The notes under the pieces were generated by a model. That model saw only the letters and a program-made list of their open reading frames with translations. It had not been told where the DNA came from and searched no databases. Shown one piece after another: positions 8,913 through 17,547 of a DNA stretch of 64,000 nt. Location of the stretch: positions 310,001-374,000 of the forward strand of contig JADJFX010000002.1 of assembly GCA_016708345.1 (NCBI GenBank), in the 5' to 3' direction. The first letter of the stretch is position 1; each line of letters opens with the position of its first letter. The DNA is from Candidatus Rhodoferax bjergmarkensis. GTDB lineage: Bacteria > Pseudomonadota > Gammaproteobacteria > Burkholderiales > Burkholderiaceae_C. The position numbers were made by a program, and so were the translations under genes.

Positions 8913-10907
8913 ATGGCTAATCATCAGACGTCATCGGCTGTAACTCAACAATTGATTCCATTGATCAGCGATATTATTGCGATGCATAAACAAGGGCGAA
9001 TTGGCGAGGCAGAAGCTGGTTACCGAGAAGTGCTTCAAAATAATCCCGCTGAACCCGATGCCTTGCATTATCTTGGCCTTGTGTGCTTGCAGACCGGGCG
9101 GACAGAAGATGGTTTGAATTGGATCAGCCAGTCCCTCAGTGCAAAGCCAGATCAAGTCGCTGCGCTGGGAAATCGTGCCATGGGGTATATGGCTACCGGA
9201 AAACTTTCACAAGCACAGCAAGACCTGGAAAATGCCGCTAAATTAGATCCCAACTCGGTGGGCATCAAGGTTAACCTTGCCGGATTATTGTTGCGCATGG
9301 GTAAATTCAGGGATGCAATTCATGTCATGGAATTGACGAGAGAATTGGCCCCCGAATCCGCCAAAATTCATCAAGTGTTGGGTACGGCCTTATACGGAGA
9401 CAAAAGATACCAAGAGGCCCTGCTTTCCTTTGAAAAAGCAATGCAAATAGCGCCCGATCTTGGTGACCAGGAAAGCTTGTGTTCTGTTCTCAGCAATACC
9501 AGCAGCATATTCATCATTCAAGGGAATATGAGTGGTGCCGTCAATATCTTGCAAAGGATATTGTCCCTGGATGCGTGGTATCCCCTGGCAATAGGTGATC
9601 TCGCTGCAGCGAAGATGCCTCAGTGTGATTGGAATGACCTTGACCAAATCAAGCAATCGGTTCTTGAAGGCATTCAAGCCGGCCTGAACAGCATCAATCC
9701 CTTTACATTGCTGAATCTGGTGGACGATCCGCAATATCATTTGGCGTGTGCAAAAAGATATAGCCAGGAAAAATTTCCAAATACCAATGAACCGCTGTAC
9801 AAAGGCCAGCACTACCAGCATGAAAGAATAAAAATTGCCTATTTGTCGGCTGACCTGCATGACCATGCAACGGCACATTTAATGGTTGGTATGTTCGAAA
9901 AACATGACCGAACAAAGTTTGAGGTGTATGCCGTTTCTTATGGGGTCAGCGACCAAGGCCCTGTACGCCAGCGTTTGCTGGCTGCGTTTGAACACTTTAT
10001 CGAGGTCAACAACGGTGAAACAGATGCTGAAATTGCCCAGTTATTGCACCGACTTGAAATTGATATTGCGATCGATTTGAAGGGATTTACACACGAGGGC
10101 AGGGTGGGTATATTTTCCTATCGTCCGGCACCGGTTCAGGTCAGTTATCTGGGGTATCCGGGAACCTTGGGTGTCAGTTACATGGACTACGTGATTGCGG
10201 ATCGGGTCGTCATTCCTGAAGATCAGCAATGCTTCTACACCGAGCGGCTGGCTTACCTGCCAAATTGTTACCAAATAACAGATGACCGACGCGCCATAGC
10301 CGATGCTGTTCCTGCCAGAATTGCGTTGGGTTTGCCGCAAGATGCCATGGTGTATTGCTGTTTTAACAATCCACAAAAAATCACTTCACAAGTGTTTGAT
10401 ATTTGGATGACTATTTTAAAAGCGGTGCCAGGAAGTGTGTTGTGGTTGTTTAAAGGCAGTCAGGAAACCGATACCAACCTCAAACGCGAAGCGATGGCAA
10501 GGGGCGTTGATCAAAATCGACTGGTATTTGCGGGTCGCGTAAGTCAGGCAGATCATTTGGCGCGGCACAAATGTGCAGATCTTTTTTTGGATACTGCACC
10601 TTACAACGCACATACCTCTGCAAGTGACGCATTATGGGCAGGTCTTCCAGTTTTGACGGTGCCGGGCAAAAGTTTTGCCTCACGGGTGGCTGCTAGCATT
10701 TTGCTTGCTCTGGACATGCCGGAACTGATTGCCGCTGATGATGACCAGTATGCGGCACAAGCGATTGAATATGGTTTTAACCGGAACAAACTCAAGCTTG
10801 TCAAAGAAAAGTTGAAAGTTAATATCAAGGTAAAACCTTTGTTCAATACTGAATTGTTCACCCGTGATTTTGAAGCGCTTCTTGCATCCTTATCGCCTGC
10901 GCAGTGA
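8913..10907 (+). CDS. TPR-repeat SPINDLY/O-GlcNAc-type transferase (GT41-like)
   Basis: 664 residues. The first roughly 240 are tetratricopeptide repeats (for example GRIGEAEAGYREVLQNNPAE and YQEALLSFEKAMQIAPDL). The C-terminal half is the SPINDLY/OGT catalytic region, with YLSADLHDHATAHLMVG, IDLKGFTHEGRVGIFSYRPA, VQVSYLGYPGTLG and DTAPYNAHTSASDALWAGLP. Such enzymes transfer a sugar from a nucleotide sugar to Ser/Thr or other residues of proteins, and in bacteria they are often linked to flagellin or surface-protein glycosylation. No acceptor gene is nearby. Its base composition, like that of the preceding gene, is lower in GC than the flanks, suggesting transfer as a pair. Confidence 0.88.
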   Translation: MANHQTSSAVTQQLIPLISDIIAMHKQGRIGEAEAGYREVLQNNPAEPDALHYLGLVCLQTGRTEDGLNWISQSLSAKPDQVAALGNRAMGYMATGKLSQAQQDLENAAKLDPNSVGIKVNLAGLLLRMGKFRDAIHVMELTRELAPESAKIHQVLGTALYGDKRYQEALLSFEKAMQIAPDLGDQESLCSVLSNTSSIFIIQGNMSGAVNILQRILSLDAWYPLAIGDLAAAKMPQCDWNDLDQIKQSVLEGIQAGLNSINPFTLLNLVDDPQYHLACAKRYSQEKFPNTNEPLYKGQHYQHERIKIAYLSADLHDHATAHLMVGMFEKHDRTKFEVYAVSYGVSDQGPVRQRLLAAFEHFIEVNNGETDAEIAQLLHRLEIDIAIDLKGFTHEGRVGIFSYRPAPVQVSYLGYPGTLGVSYMDYVIADRVVIPEDQQCFYTERLAYLPNCYQITDDRRAIADAVPARIALGLPQDAMVYCCFNNPQKITSQVFDIWMTILKAVPGSVLWLFKGSQETDTNLKREAMARGVDQNRLVFAGRVSQADHLARHKCADLFLDTAPYNAHTSASDALWAGLPVLTVPGKSFASRVAASILLALDMPELIAADDDQYAAQAIEYGFNRNKLKLVKEKLKVNIKVKPLFNTELFTRDFEALLASLSPAQ

Positions 10908-10912
10908 AAAAC

Positions 10913-11626
10913 TCAGCCCGCTAAGCCGACATAAACGTTCTGCACGTCGTCATTCTCGTCAATGGCGGCCAGAAAGGCCTCCACCTCTTCCAGCTGTTCG
11001 GCGCTCAGGTTGGCGGGGTTGACCGGGTTTTTCGGCTTGTATCCCAGTTTGGCGGTCAACACGGTGAAGCCGTGGGCGGGCAGGGCGCGGCTGACCAAAT
11101 CCAGATCGGCGGCATCGGTCAGGAACAGGGTGGTGCCTTCTTCATCGCCCGCCTCGAAGTCCTGAGCACCTGCTTCAATGGCGGCGACTTCGGGGTCGGC
11201 ACCCTGGGCGGCGGGTTCAGCTTCGATCATGCCGAGATGGTCAAAATCCCATGCCACCGAGCCGGACGTACCCAGCTGGCCCTTGCGAAACAGCACCCGC
11301 ATTTGTGGGGCGGTGCGGTTCACGTTGTCGGTCAAACATTCCACCATCACCGCCACTTGGTGCGGGGCAAAGCCTTCGTAAATCACCCGCTCGTAATTGA
11401 CCGCCTCACCGGTCAGCCCGGCTCCTTTTTTGATGGCCCGGTCCAGCGTGTCTTTGGGCATGGAGACCTTGCGTGCCTGCTCCACCAGCAAGCGCAGGCG
11501 GGCGTTGGCAGCCGGGTCGGCCCCGCTGCGCGCGGCCAGCATGATGTCTTTGGAGAGTTTTCCGAATGCGCGGCCCTTGGCGTTGGCTGCCAGTTCCTTA
11601 CCTTTTGCTTTCCACTGTGCGCCCAT
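10913..11626 (-). CDS. YebC/PmpR family protein (YeeN-like)
   Basis: 237 residues of the YebC/TACO1 family, once called transcriptional regulators and now linked to translation of difficult sequences. Visible family features are AFGKLSKDIMLAARSGADP, VSMPKDTLDRAIKKG and a central VYEGFAPHQVAVMVECLTDN. The start (MGAQWKAKGKELAANAKGRA) is closer to the YeeN-type paralogue than to canonical YebC, which begins MAGHSKW. An AAGGA precedes the ATG at 11626. It is convergent with the glycosyltransferase gene, with only 5 bp between stops. Confidence 0.87.
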   Translation of the reverse strand: MGAQWKAKGKELAANAKGRAFGKLSKDIMLAARSGADPAANARLRLLVEQARKVSMPKDTLDRAIKKGAGLTGEAVNYERVIYEGFAPHQVAVMVECLTDNVNRTAPQMRVLFRKGQLGTSGSVAWDFDHLGMIEAEPAAQGADPEVAAIEAGAQDFEAGDEEGTTLFLTDAADLDLVSRALPAHGFTVLTAKLGYKPKNPVNPANLSAEQLEEVEAFLAAIDENDDVQNVYVGLAG

Positions 11627-11686
11627 GTCTGATAGTCCTTGATGATGAAGCGCTTGGTGGCGCCGGGTTGAATTGAATGGCTTGGG

Positions 11687-12511
11687 TTATACACCCCTTA
11701 TTGACTCCACAGGGCCGTCAAGACCCAGCCAGTGGCGGGCTGCCCGCTGCAGGGTGCTGCAGTCGCCGGTGCTCAGCAGCGTGCAGTGGCCGGGTGCGTC
11801 AGGCGGTGCCAGGGTGCGCAGGATGCGGCGCGTTTGCCGGGCCACGGGCTCGCCGTTGTCCAGCAGGGCAATGTCCGGGCCGAGCAGCGCAAGCAAGTGC
11901 TGGCGGGCAAACGGGTAGTGGGTGCAGCCCAGAACCAGGGTGTCAACCTGCCCATTTTTAGTGCCAAATTGGCCTATGGCGCTTATGTAGTGTGCGCAAA
12001 GCGCTATCGTTTTGTTAGCATCTTCGCGCTCGATGGCATCGGCCAGACCATCGCAGGGCTGGCAGACAAAATCGGCCTGGCTGTTCAGGGATTCGAGCAG
12101 CGTGCGAAATTTGGCGCTGCCCAGCGTGCCACGGGTCGCCATCACGCCGATGCGCCGGGTTTGGCTGTGGGCCAGTGCCGGTTTGAGCGCCGGCTCCACG
12201 CCGACGATGGGCAGGCTTGGGTGCTCCTGGCGCAGCACGTGAATGGCGGCGGCGGTGGCGGTGTTGCAGGCCATGACCAGCGCCTTGATGCCGTACTGAG
12301 CGCTCAGGTGGCGGGTGATGGCGCGCGAACGCTCGATCATGTGGGTGTCGTCACGCTCGCCATAGGGGGCGTGGCCGCTGTCAGCCAGGTAAACAAAATT
12401 TTCATGGGGCAGCTCGGCGCGCAGGGCGCGCAGCACACTTAAACCCCCGACGCCGCTGTCAAAAACGCCAATCGGGTCGGCGCACTGCGGGGACTGTGCG
12501 GAGCTTGTCAT
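11687..12511 (-). CDS. murI: Glutamate racemase (MurI)
   Basis: 274 residues. It interconverts L- and D-glutamate for peptidoglycan. Motifs include IGVFDSGVGGLSVLRAL at the N-terminus, YLADSGHAPYG, the first catalytic cysteine in MACNTATAAA (about residue 82) and the second in LGCTHYPF (about residue 196). Residues about 165-187, between GLADAIE and VDTLVLGC, are encoded by a copy of repeat A, lengthening this loop by roughly 20 residues compared with ordinary MurI. Both catalytic cysteines and flanking motifs are intact, so the enzyme is probably functional. It is in the same direction as the fumarase gene upstream. Confidence 0.94.
   Translation of the reverse strand: MTSSAQSPQCADPIGVFDSGVGGLSVLRALRAELPHENFVYLADSGHAPYGERDDTHMIERSRAITRHLSAQYGIKALVMACNTATAAAIHVLRQEHPSLPIVGVEPALKPALAHSQTRRIGVMATRGTLGSAKFRTLLESLNSQADFVCQPCDGLADAIEREDANKTIALCAHYISAIGQFGTKNGQVDTLVLGCTHYPFARQHLLALLGPDIALLDNGEPVARQTRRILRTLAPPDAPGHCTLLSTGDCSTLQRAARHWLGLDGPVESIRGV
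11951..12019 (-). repeat. Repeat family A, copy 3, inside murI
   Basis: On the minus (coding) strand it runs TGCTAACAAAACGATAGCG, then GCGCAC, a spacer, TAAGCGCCATAGGCC and a T-rich tail. It is read as ANKTIALCAHYISAIGQFGT. The reading frame relative to the repeat is the same as in the acyltransferase gene at 34913, which has the same orientation relative to its gene. Confidence 0.85.
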
Positions 12512-12528
12512 GCGCGTAAAGTGTCGTC

Positions 12529-12591
12529 GGTGCTATTGGTTTGATAGCTGCTTGCGCAAGTACTACCTGCGCAACAGGCCATTTTTGCCAT
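12529..12591 (+). repeat. Repeat family A, copy 4, between murI and fumarase
   Basis: Plus-strand TGCTATTGGTTTGATAGCTG, then CTTGCGC, a spacer, CTGCGCAACAGGCC and ATTTTTGCC. It fills the gap between the fumarase stop (12598) and the murI start (12511). The two arms TTGCGCAAGT and ACCTGCGCAA can pair, so in transcripts it would form a small hairpin. Confidence 0.85.
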
Positions 12592-12597
12592 TATTTT

Positions 12598-14160
12598 TTA
12601 CTTGGCGGTCACGGCGATGTTTTTGAACTCACCGGTGGCAATGCGTTGGCTCCACTCGGCGGGGCCGGTGATGTGGGCGCTGGTGCCACCCGAATCCACG
12701 GCCACGGTCACGGGCATGTCCAACACGTCGAATTCGTAGATGGCTTCCATCCCCAGGTCGGCAAACCCAACCACCTTGGCGGACTTGATGGCCTTGCTGA
12801 CCAGGTAGGCAGCGCCGCCCACGGCCATCAAATACGCACTCTGGTGCTTCTTGATGGCTTCAATCGCCACCGGGCCGCGTTCGGCCTTGCCGACCATGCT
12901 GATGAGGCCGGTTTGGGCCAGCATCATCTCGGTAAAGCCGTCCATGCGGGTGGCGGTGGTGGGGCCTGCGGGGCCTACCGCTTCACCCTTGACCGGGTCG
13001 ACCGGGCCCACGTAGTAGATGACGCGGTTGGTAAAGTCCACGGGCAATTTTTCGCCCTTGGCCAGCATGTCTTGGATGCGCTTGTGCGCGGCGTCGCGGC
13101 CGGTCAGCATCTTGCCGTTGAGCAAGAGCGTGTCGCCGGGCTTCCAGCTCGCCACTTCGGCCTTGGTCAAGGTGTTGAGATCGACTTTCTTGCTTTTGAC
13201 GTAGTCGGGCGTCCAGGCGACGTCGGGCCAGGTGTCCAGCGATGGTGGGTCCAGGTACACCGGGCCACTGCCATCGAGCACAAAATGGGCGTGGCGGGTG
13301 GCCGCGCAGTTGGGAATCATGGCCACGGGCTTGCTGGCGGCGTGGGTGGGGTACATCTTGATTTTGATGTCCAGCACGGTGGTGAGTCCGCCCAGGCCTT
13401 GGGCGCCAATGCCCAGGGCGTTGACCTTCTCGAACAGCTCCAGGCGCAGCTTTTCTACGTTGGAAAGTTCCGCGCCGCCTGTCTTCGCTTGCTCGGCTTT
13501 GGCCTGTAGTTCGTACATGTCCAGGTCGTCCATCAGGCTTTCTTTGGCCATCAGCACAGCTTTTTCGGCCGTGCCGCCAATGCCAATGCCCAGCATGCCC
13601 GGTGGGCACCAGCCCGCGCCCATGGTGGGCACGGTCTTGAGCACCCAGTCCACCACCGAGTCACCGGGGTTGAGCATGACCATCTTGCTCTTGTTCTCGC
13701 TGCCGCCGCCTTTGGCCGCTACCGTCACTTCCACCGTGTTGCCGGGCACGATTTCACTGAAGATGACCGCAGGGGTGTTGTCCTTGGTGTTTTTGCGCAA
13801 AAACTCCGGGTCGGCCACGACGCTGGCGCGCAAGGTGTTGTCGGGGTGGTTGTAGCCCTGGCGCACGCCTTCGTTGATGGCGTCATCCAGGCTGCCGGTA
13901 AAACCTTCCCAGCGCACGTCCATACCCACTTTCAGGAACACGTTGACGATGCCGGTGTCCTGACAGATCGGGCGGTGGCCTTCTGCCGACATCTTGCTGT
14001 TGGTCAAAATTTGCGCAATGGCGTCTTTGGCGGCCGGGCTTTGCTCGCGCGCGTAGGCGCGGGCCAGGTGGGCGATGTAGTCAGCCGGGTGGTAGTAGCT
14101 GATGTACTGCAGGGCAGCGGCAACGGATTCGATGAGGTCGGCTTGGCGGATAGTGGTCAT
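12598..14160 (-). CDS. Fumarate hydratase, class I (iron-sulfur)
   Basis: 520 residues, the single-chain class I fumarase type (FumA/FumB-like) that hydrates fumarate to malate in the TCA cycle and carries a [4Fe-4S] cluster. Candidate cluster and active-site segments are ICQDTGIVNVF, GWCPPGMLGIGIGG and PNCAATRHAHF, followed by a C-terminal tartrate-dehydratase beta-like domain (from about residue 330) with GPTTATRMDGF and YEFDVLDMPVTV. The start is the ATG at 14160. The gene is followed 87 bp later by murI on the same strand, with repeat A between. Confidence 0.93.
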   Translation of the reverse strand: MTTIRQADLIESVAAALQYISYYHPADYIAHLARAYAREQSPAAKDAIAQILTNSKMSAEGHRPICQDTGIVNVFLKVGMDVRWEGFTGSLDDAINEGVRQGYNHPDNTLRASVVADPEFLRKNTKDNTPAVIFSEIVPGNTVEVTVAAKGGGSENKSKMVMLNPGDSVVDWVLKTVPTMGAGWCPPGMLGIGIGGTAEKAVLMAKESLMDDLDMYELQAKAEQAKTGGAELSNVEKLRLELFEKVNALGIGAQGLGGLTTVLDIKIKMYPTHAASKPVAMIPNCAATRHAHFVLDGSGPVYLDPPSLDTWPDVAWTPDYVKSKKVDLNTLTKAEVASWKPGDTLLLNGKMLTGRDAAHKRIQDMLAKGEKLPVDFTNRVIYYVGPVDPVKGEAVGPAGPTTATRMDGFTEMMLAQTGLISMVGKAERGPVAIEAIKKHQSAYLMAVGGAAYLVSKAIKSAKVVGFADLGMEAIYEFDVLDMPVTVAVDSGGTSAHITGPAEWSQRIATGEFKNIAVTAK

Positions 14161-14351
14161 GGTGGCAAAGACTGCAATGGGTTAGCAAGGTGGCTGGTTG
14201 GCAAACGAGGCGGCAAGTTTAACCTTGCCAGTTCAAAGGAAGTCGGGGGATGAAGTCGATGAAGTCTGTTGCCTTGCTCCATGCAGCAAACGACTTCAAG
14301 GCTTGCTTCATCCAAGGGTAATTACCAGCCAAAAAATGAAATTTGTACCCC

Positions 14352-14430
14352 TACAATAAAAGCGTTGGTCTAGCTTCGAGCGGCGAGATCAGCCATACGA
14401 GTTTGGAGTCCTTCGGGACTCCTTTTTTTT
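14352..14430 (+). ncRNA. Candidate small RNA with its own terminator
   Basis: The 330-bp gap 14161-14491 holds no open reading frame I trust. It contains a -10-like TACAAT (14352-14357), a short region able to form a first hairpin (GGTCTAGC...GAGATCAGCC) and then a perfect intrinsic terminator at 14405-14430. The flanking genes are both on the minus strand, while the terminator acts on the plus strand, so it does not end either of them. This suggests an independent transcript of roughly 65-75 nt. The -35 box is not convincing. I do not recognise the RNA family. Confidence 0.45.
14405..14430 (+). terminator. Intrinsic terminator with UUCG tetraloop
   Basis: GGAGTCC-TTCG-GGACTCC, a perfect 7-bp stem closed by a UUCG loop, followed by eight T residues on the plus strand. 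Confidence 0.9.
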
Positions 14431-14491
14431 GGGGTGTTGCATGTGCTGCAGCAGTTTGAAAAGCAGCTCTCAATGGTCTGGCTGACTGCGC

Positions 14492-15763
14492 TCAACTGAC
14501 GTTGCACTCACGCCGCAGCAAAGTTAACGCGTCGTTCAGCGCGTAGTCAAAGTCGCTTTGCAGCACCTTTTGTGCTTCGTCCACGAAATCGGTCCATATG
14601 CGGGTGTAGTCGCTTTGGTATTGTTCCGGCGCATGGGCCAGGATGTACTGCTGGGCCAGATCGGGCTTGAGGCCTGTTTTTCTGATTTTTCGAATCAAGG
14701 CAGCGGCGGCTTTCTCGGTCAGCAGTGTTTTGGGTGTGGCCTGGGCGGCGACACACAAGAACAGGGTGAGCAAAGAGCTGTCATCGGTATGCCCCCCGGT
14801 CGCCTTGTTCCAGCCATCAGACGCTGAGCGGTCATGGTGATCGACTTCGCTCAAAGCGTCTTCCAGCCAGAAATAGCGGCCCATGAACGCGGGTGTTTGA
14901 TCAAACAGTTTTCTGTTGGTCAAGGTTGAAGCAAATATTTTTGGCAAATCAGCCAGCACCGATTTGCGCACCTCTTGCACAACGGGCTTGAAGTGTTCAG
15001 GCAGGTTTTTCGGCAGGGTCAGTGCAATGGCGGACAAGCTGGTTTTGCCGGTGGTTTTGGTGGACCCACCGGAAGAAGCTTTGGGTGCACCATATTTTTT
15101 GCGCAGGGCCGCCATCATTTTGTCAAACGCCACCCAATCGGGCATTTCTGTTCGCCCGCTCGCCATGGCCAGCAGTGCCGTGCGGATGACCGCCTCGGCG
15201 TCTTTGCCTGCGTCTTGCAGCTCCGAGGTGTCCAAACCCATTTGGTCGGCCATCCAAATGGCGGCGTCGATCACTTGTGCCACCTGTTGGCGCTTGGCCA
15301 ACTCAGCTGAATAATCCGCCAGATTCCTGAGTGTCCACTTGGCCAGTTGAGGAATGTGCTCGTCGGTGAAGCCAGTGTCCTCGTGCATGCCAAAGTGGCT
15401 GTTTTGCGGCATGGCAATCAAGGCCTTGAGCATGTCGGAGCCCGCTTTGGAGCGCGACAGAAAAGAATGGTCACGCAGCAGCTCCGCGGCTTGCCGCAAG
15501 TCACCACCGCTGGCATTTTCAAGGCAGAGGCTGACCAGATTGACCATGCGGTCTTTTGCTTTTTCAAGCTCAGGCCGTAAAAACTCGCTGCCAAAGTAGC
15601 GGGCGATCTGCACCATGCCCTTGGGGGCTTCGGTGCAAATGGCATCGAGTTTTTGGCGGCTGATGATGTCGTTTTGCACGCCAAACAGCAGAGCCTTTTC
15701 AAAAAAAGGCCGCGCGTCGTACAACGAAACGGAACTGGGCGGGGTGGAAGTCGAGCTTGACAT
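14492..15763 (-). CDS. Unrecognised cytoplasmic protein, last gene of a J-domain operon
   Basis: 423 residues; family not recognised. No signal peptide or membrane segments are visible. It is mostly predicted helical, with a Ser/Thr-rich N-terminus (SSSTSTPPSSVSL) and a low-complexity Gly/Ser/Thr/Lys linker around residues 230-245 (SSGGSTKTTGKTS) that separates two helical halves. Thirty bp separate it from the 248-residue gene upstream, and all four genes from 17418 down to 14492 share strand and tight spacing. A role as a client-binding or partner protein of the J-domain protein is inference only. Confidence 0.7.
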   Translation of the reverse strand: MSSSTSTPPSSVSLYDARPFFEKALLFGVQNDIISRQKLDAICTEAPKGMVQIARYFGSEFLRPELEKAKDRMVNLVSLCLENASGGDLRQAAELLRDHSFLSRSKAGSDMLKALIAMPQNSHFGMHEDTGFTDEHIPQLAKWTLRNLADYSAELAKRQQVAQVIDAAIWMADQMGLDTSELQDAGKDAEAVIRTALLAMASGRTEMPDWVAFDKMMAALRKKYGAPKASSGGSTKTTGKTSLSAIALTLPKNLPEHFKPVVQEVRKSVLADLPKIFASTLTNRKLFDQTPAFMGRYFWLEDALSEVDHHDRSASDGWNKATGGHTDDSSLLTLFLCVAAQATPKTLLTEKAAAALIRKIRKTGLKPDLAQQYILAHAPEQYQSDYTRIWTDFVDEAQKVLQSDFDYALNDALTLLRRECNVS

Positions 15764-15793
15764 CGAAAGGGCCGTCGCGGGCTTAAACCTGGC

Positions 15794-16540
15794 TTAAATG
15801 GCCGACTCTTCGTCTGACTCGCGCGCAACCGGCGTGGCTTTGCCGCGATCGGTATCGCCGGTTTCTACTTTGCCGTCGTCTTCTTCCATTGCTTCGTTCT
15901 CGTCCAGGCCCAGGTCATGGGCCCGTGCCTTGGCGCGCAGGACGATGAGCATTTCTATAAAGAGGTCCGGGCACTCATAGCGCAGCAGCCAGGCCAGTTC
16001 CATCCAGTCCTGGTCGGCCACTTCGTCCTGTTCCACCCGTGGTTTTGCGTGGGCCGAGGCCAGCAAGGCGGTTTCGCTGAGCATCTCGCCGTCGTCTTCC
16101 ACGGTGTCAAAGGTGCCGCAGCGGGCAAAAGCTTCAATGCGGCTCCATTTTTCGGAGAAATAGTCGGCCAGCGCTTCGCTGCCGCCTTCCAGGTCGCCAA
16201 TGGCGTTCAAAAACTCGACCGGGTCCGAGTCTTCCCTGAAGATGACGGAGTTGAGCATGCCGCGCAGGTGGGTGCGGGTCAAATCGCGGTACTGTTTTTC
16301 AATCACCACGGCACGGGCGAACTGCTGTGGTGTGACCATCAGATTGATGATGGATTCCTTGGAGTTGTCGTACTCGCGGATCACCGCCAGGATGTCTTTG
16401 GGGGGCAATTGCGCCAGCACCACCATCAGGGCAGAGTCGCCCTCGGTGTCGGCCAACTCAACCAACGCCGACTCGGCACCGACGATGTCGCCAGCCGCAA
16501 TCAGGCTTTGGGTTTTTGCAATCAGGGCAAGGTGGTTCAT
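15794..16540 (-). CDS. Unrecognised acidic protein of the J-domain operon
   Basis: 248 residues; not recognised. The N-terminal half is helical with hydrophobic heptads (ALIAKTQSLIAAGDIVGAES). The C-terminal 35 residues are strongly charged and acidic (LDENEAMEEDDGKVETGD) and look disordered. No signal peptide is seen. It lies 18 bp after the gene starting at 17131 and 30 bp before the 423-residue gene. Confidence 0.7.
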   Translation of the reverse strand: MNHLALIAKTQSLIAAGDIVGAESALVELADTEGDSALMVVLAQLPPKDILAVIREYDNSKESIINLMVTPQQFARAVVIEKQYRDLTRTHLRGMLNSVIFREDSDPVEFLNAIGDLEGGSEALADYFSEKWSRIEAFARCGTFDTVEDDGEMLSETALLASAHAKPRVEQDEVADQDWMELAWLLRYECPDLFIEMLIVLRAKARAHDLGLDENEAMEEDDGKVETGDTDRGKATPVARESDEESAI

Positions 16541-16558
16541 GGGGTCTTTTTGAATGAA

Positions 16559-17131
16559 TCAGTCTTTACGGTCAAAGCCCTGCTCGACCATCCAGTCGGC
16601 ACCGGCCTCGTCACGGGCTTTTGCATCACCGTCTTCATCGGTGTCAAAGTCGTCGGATGGATGGTCGTCATCAGCGTTATCTGCGTCATCTGCGTCTTCG
16701 TCGGTGTCGCCATCATTTTGGGCCGCCGATGCAGCGCCGCCTGCCGGGCGACCATACATGTATTCCAGACAAGCCGCCACCGTCAAAAACCATTCACCCA
16801 TGGGTTCTTTCAGGATCACATCGGTCAAATCTTTTGTCCAGGGTGCCAAGGCAATGGCGTCAGTCAGGCTGACCCAGTCGGGCAGTTCTTCTGACTCCGC
16901 TGCCAGCAGGGAGTCCATCACAGCGGGCAATTTGAAGCGGAAACCCTGGTGCAGTGTGACGGCCACCATTTCCGGGCTCAGTTCGATCATTTTGAGCAAA
17001 AAGCCGATTTCCTTGCGCCGCTGGCTCAAACGCTGACGCAGCACGTCTTTGCCCTCAGAGTCAAAGGTTAAATCGTCCATTTCGGCTTGGTAAGCCGTCC
17101 GTAAGTGCCGAAAAAAGGGAGAAATTCGCAT
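16559..17131 (-). CDS. Unrecognised protein of the J-domain operon
   Basis: 190 residues from the ATG at 17131 (MRISPFFRHLRTAYQAEMDD). An in-frame start at 17173 would overlap the J-domain gene and is less likely. Family not recognised. The first 130 residues are probably helical (LSQRRKEIGFLLKMIELSPE). The last 55 form an extremely acidic tail (GDTDEDADDADNADDDHPSD). It starts 12 bp after the J-domain stop. Confidence 0.68.
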   Translation of the reverse strand: MRISPFFRHLRTAYQAEMDDLTFDSEGKDVLRQRLSQRRKEIGFLLKMIELSPEMVAVTLHQGFRFKLPAVMDSLLAAESEELPDWVSLTDAIALAPWTKDLTDVILKEPMGEWFLTVAACLEYMYGRPAGGAASAAQNDGDTDEDADDADNADDDHPSDDFDTDEDGDAKARDEAGADWMVEQGFDRKD

Positions 17132-17142
17132 GGCGCGGGGTT

Positions 17143-17418
17143 CTAAAGTAAGGTGTTGAAGTAGTTTTGCCAAATTTCACGGGCCGTCACCGCCGGGTCG
17201 TCAAGCAGGTTGCGGCGGCGGTTGTCGTCGTAGGCTTGGCGTTTGCTTGCATCTGAAAGCACTTCATAGGCTTCCTGCACCGCCCGAAAGCGTGCTGGTG
17301 CCTCTGGCGCGTGGTTGCGGTCGGGGTGGTAGAACGATGCTTTTTGACGAAACGCCTTTTTGATATCGGCAAGCGTCGCATCACTGCCAAGCCCAAGGTT
17401 TGCGTAATAGTCGTTCAT
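17143..17418 (-). CDS. Short J-domain (DnaJ-like) co-chaperone
   Basis: 91 residues, essentially a bare J domain. NDYYANLGLGSDATLADIKK leads to the HPD motif in SFYHPDRNHAPE, then FRAVQEAYEVLSDASKRQAY. No Gly/Phe region, zinc finger or C-terminal substrate domain follows. J domains stimulate the ATPase of DnaK-type Hsp70. The start at 17418 was chosen because the J domain begins there; the longer open frame upstream runs antisense to the next gene. It heads a four-gene operon of unknown function, so it may recruit Hsp70 to those partners. Confidence 0.88.
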   Translation of the reverse strand: MNDYYANLGLGSDATLADIKKAFRQKASFYHPDRNHAPEAPARFRAVQEAYEVLSDASKRQAYDDNRRRNLLDDPAVTAREIWQNYFNTLL

Positions 17419-17547
17419 GCGTGCGGTGGACTGGTGGACAGTGACGGGTTCAAGGCAGGCGCTGATTATGCACAGGAGTAAGCCGCTGCCAAGTTTGTCA
17501 ATTATCCTGCGGCCTTGTGCAACCCAATTTTTCAGGAGAAATAGAGC

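Noticed and set aside
12541..13509. Long plus-strand open frame opposite fumarase (322 codons)
   Set aside because: It is antisense to a clear fumarase, has no recognisable motif and is rich in Gly/His as expected from the reverse of a GC-rich gene. Similar shadows at 531-1412, 15917-16894 and 58983-59822 were rejected for the same reason.
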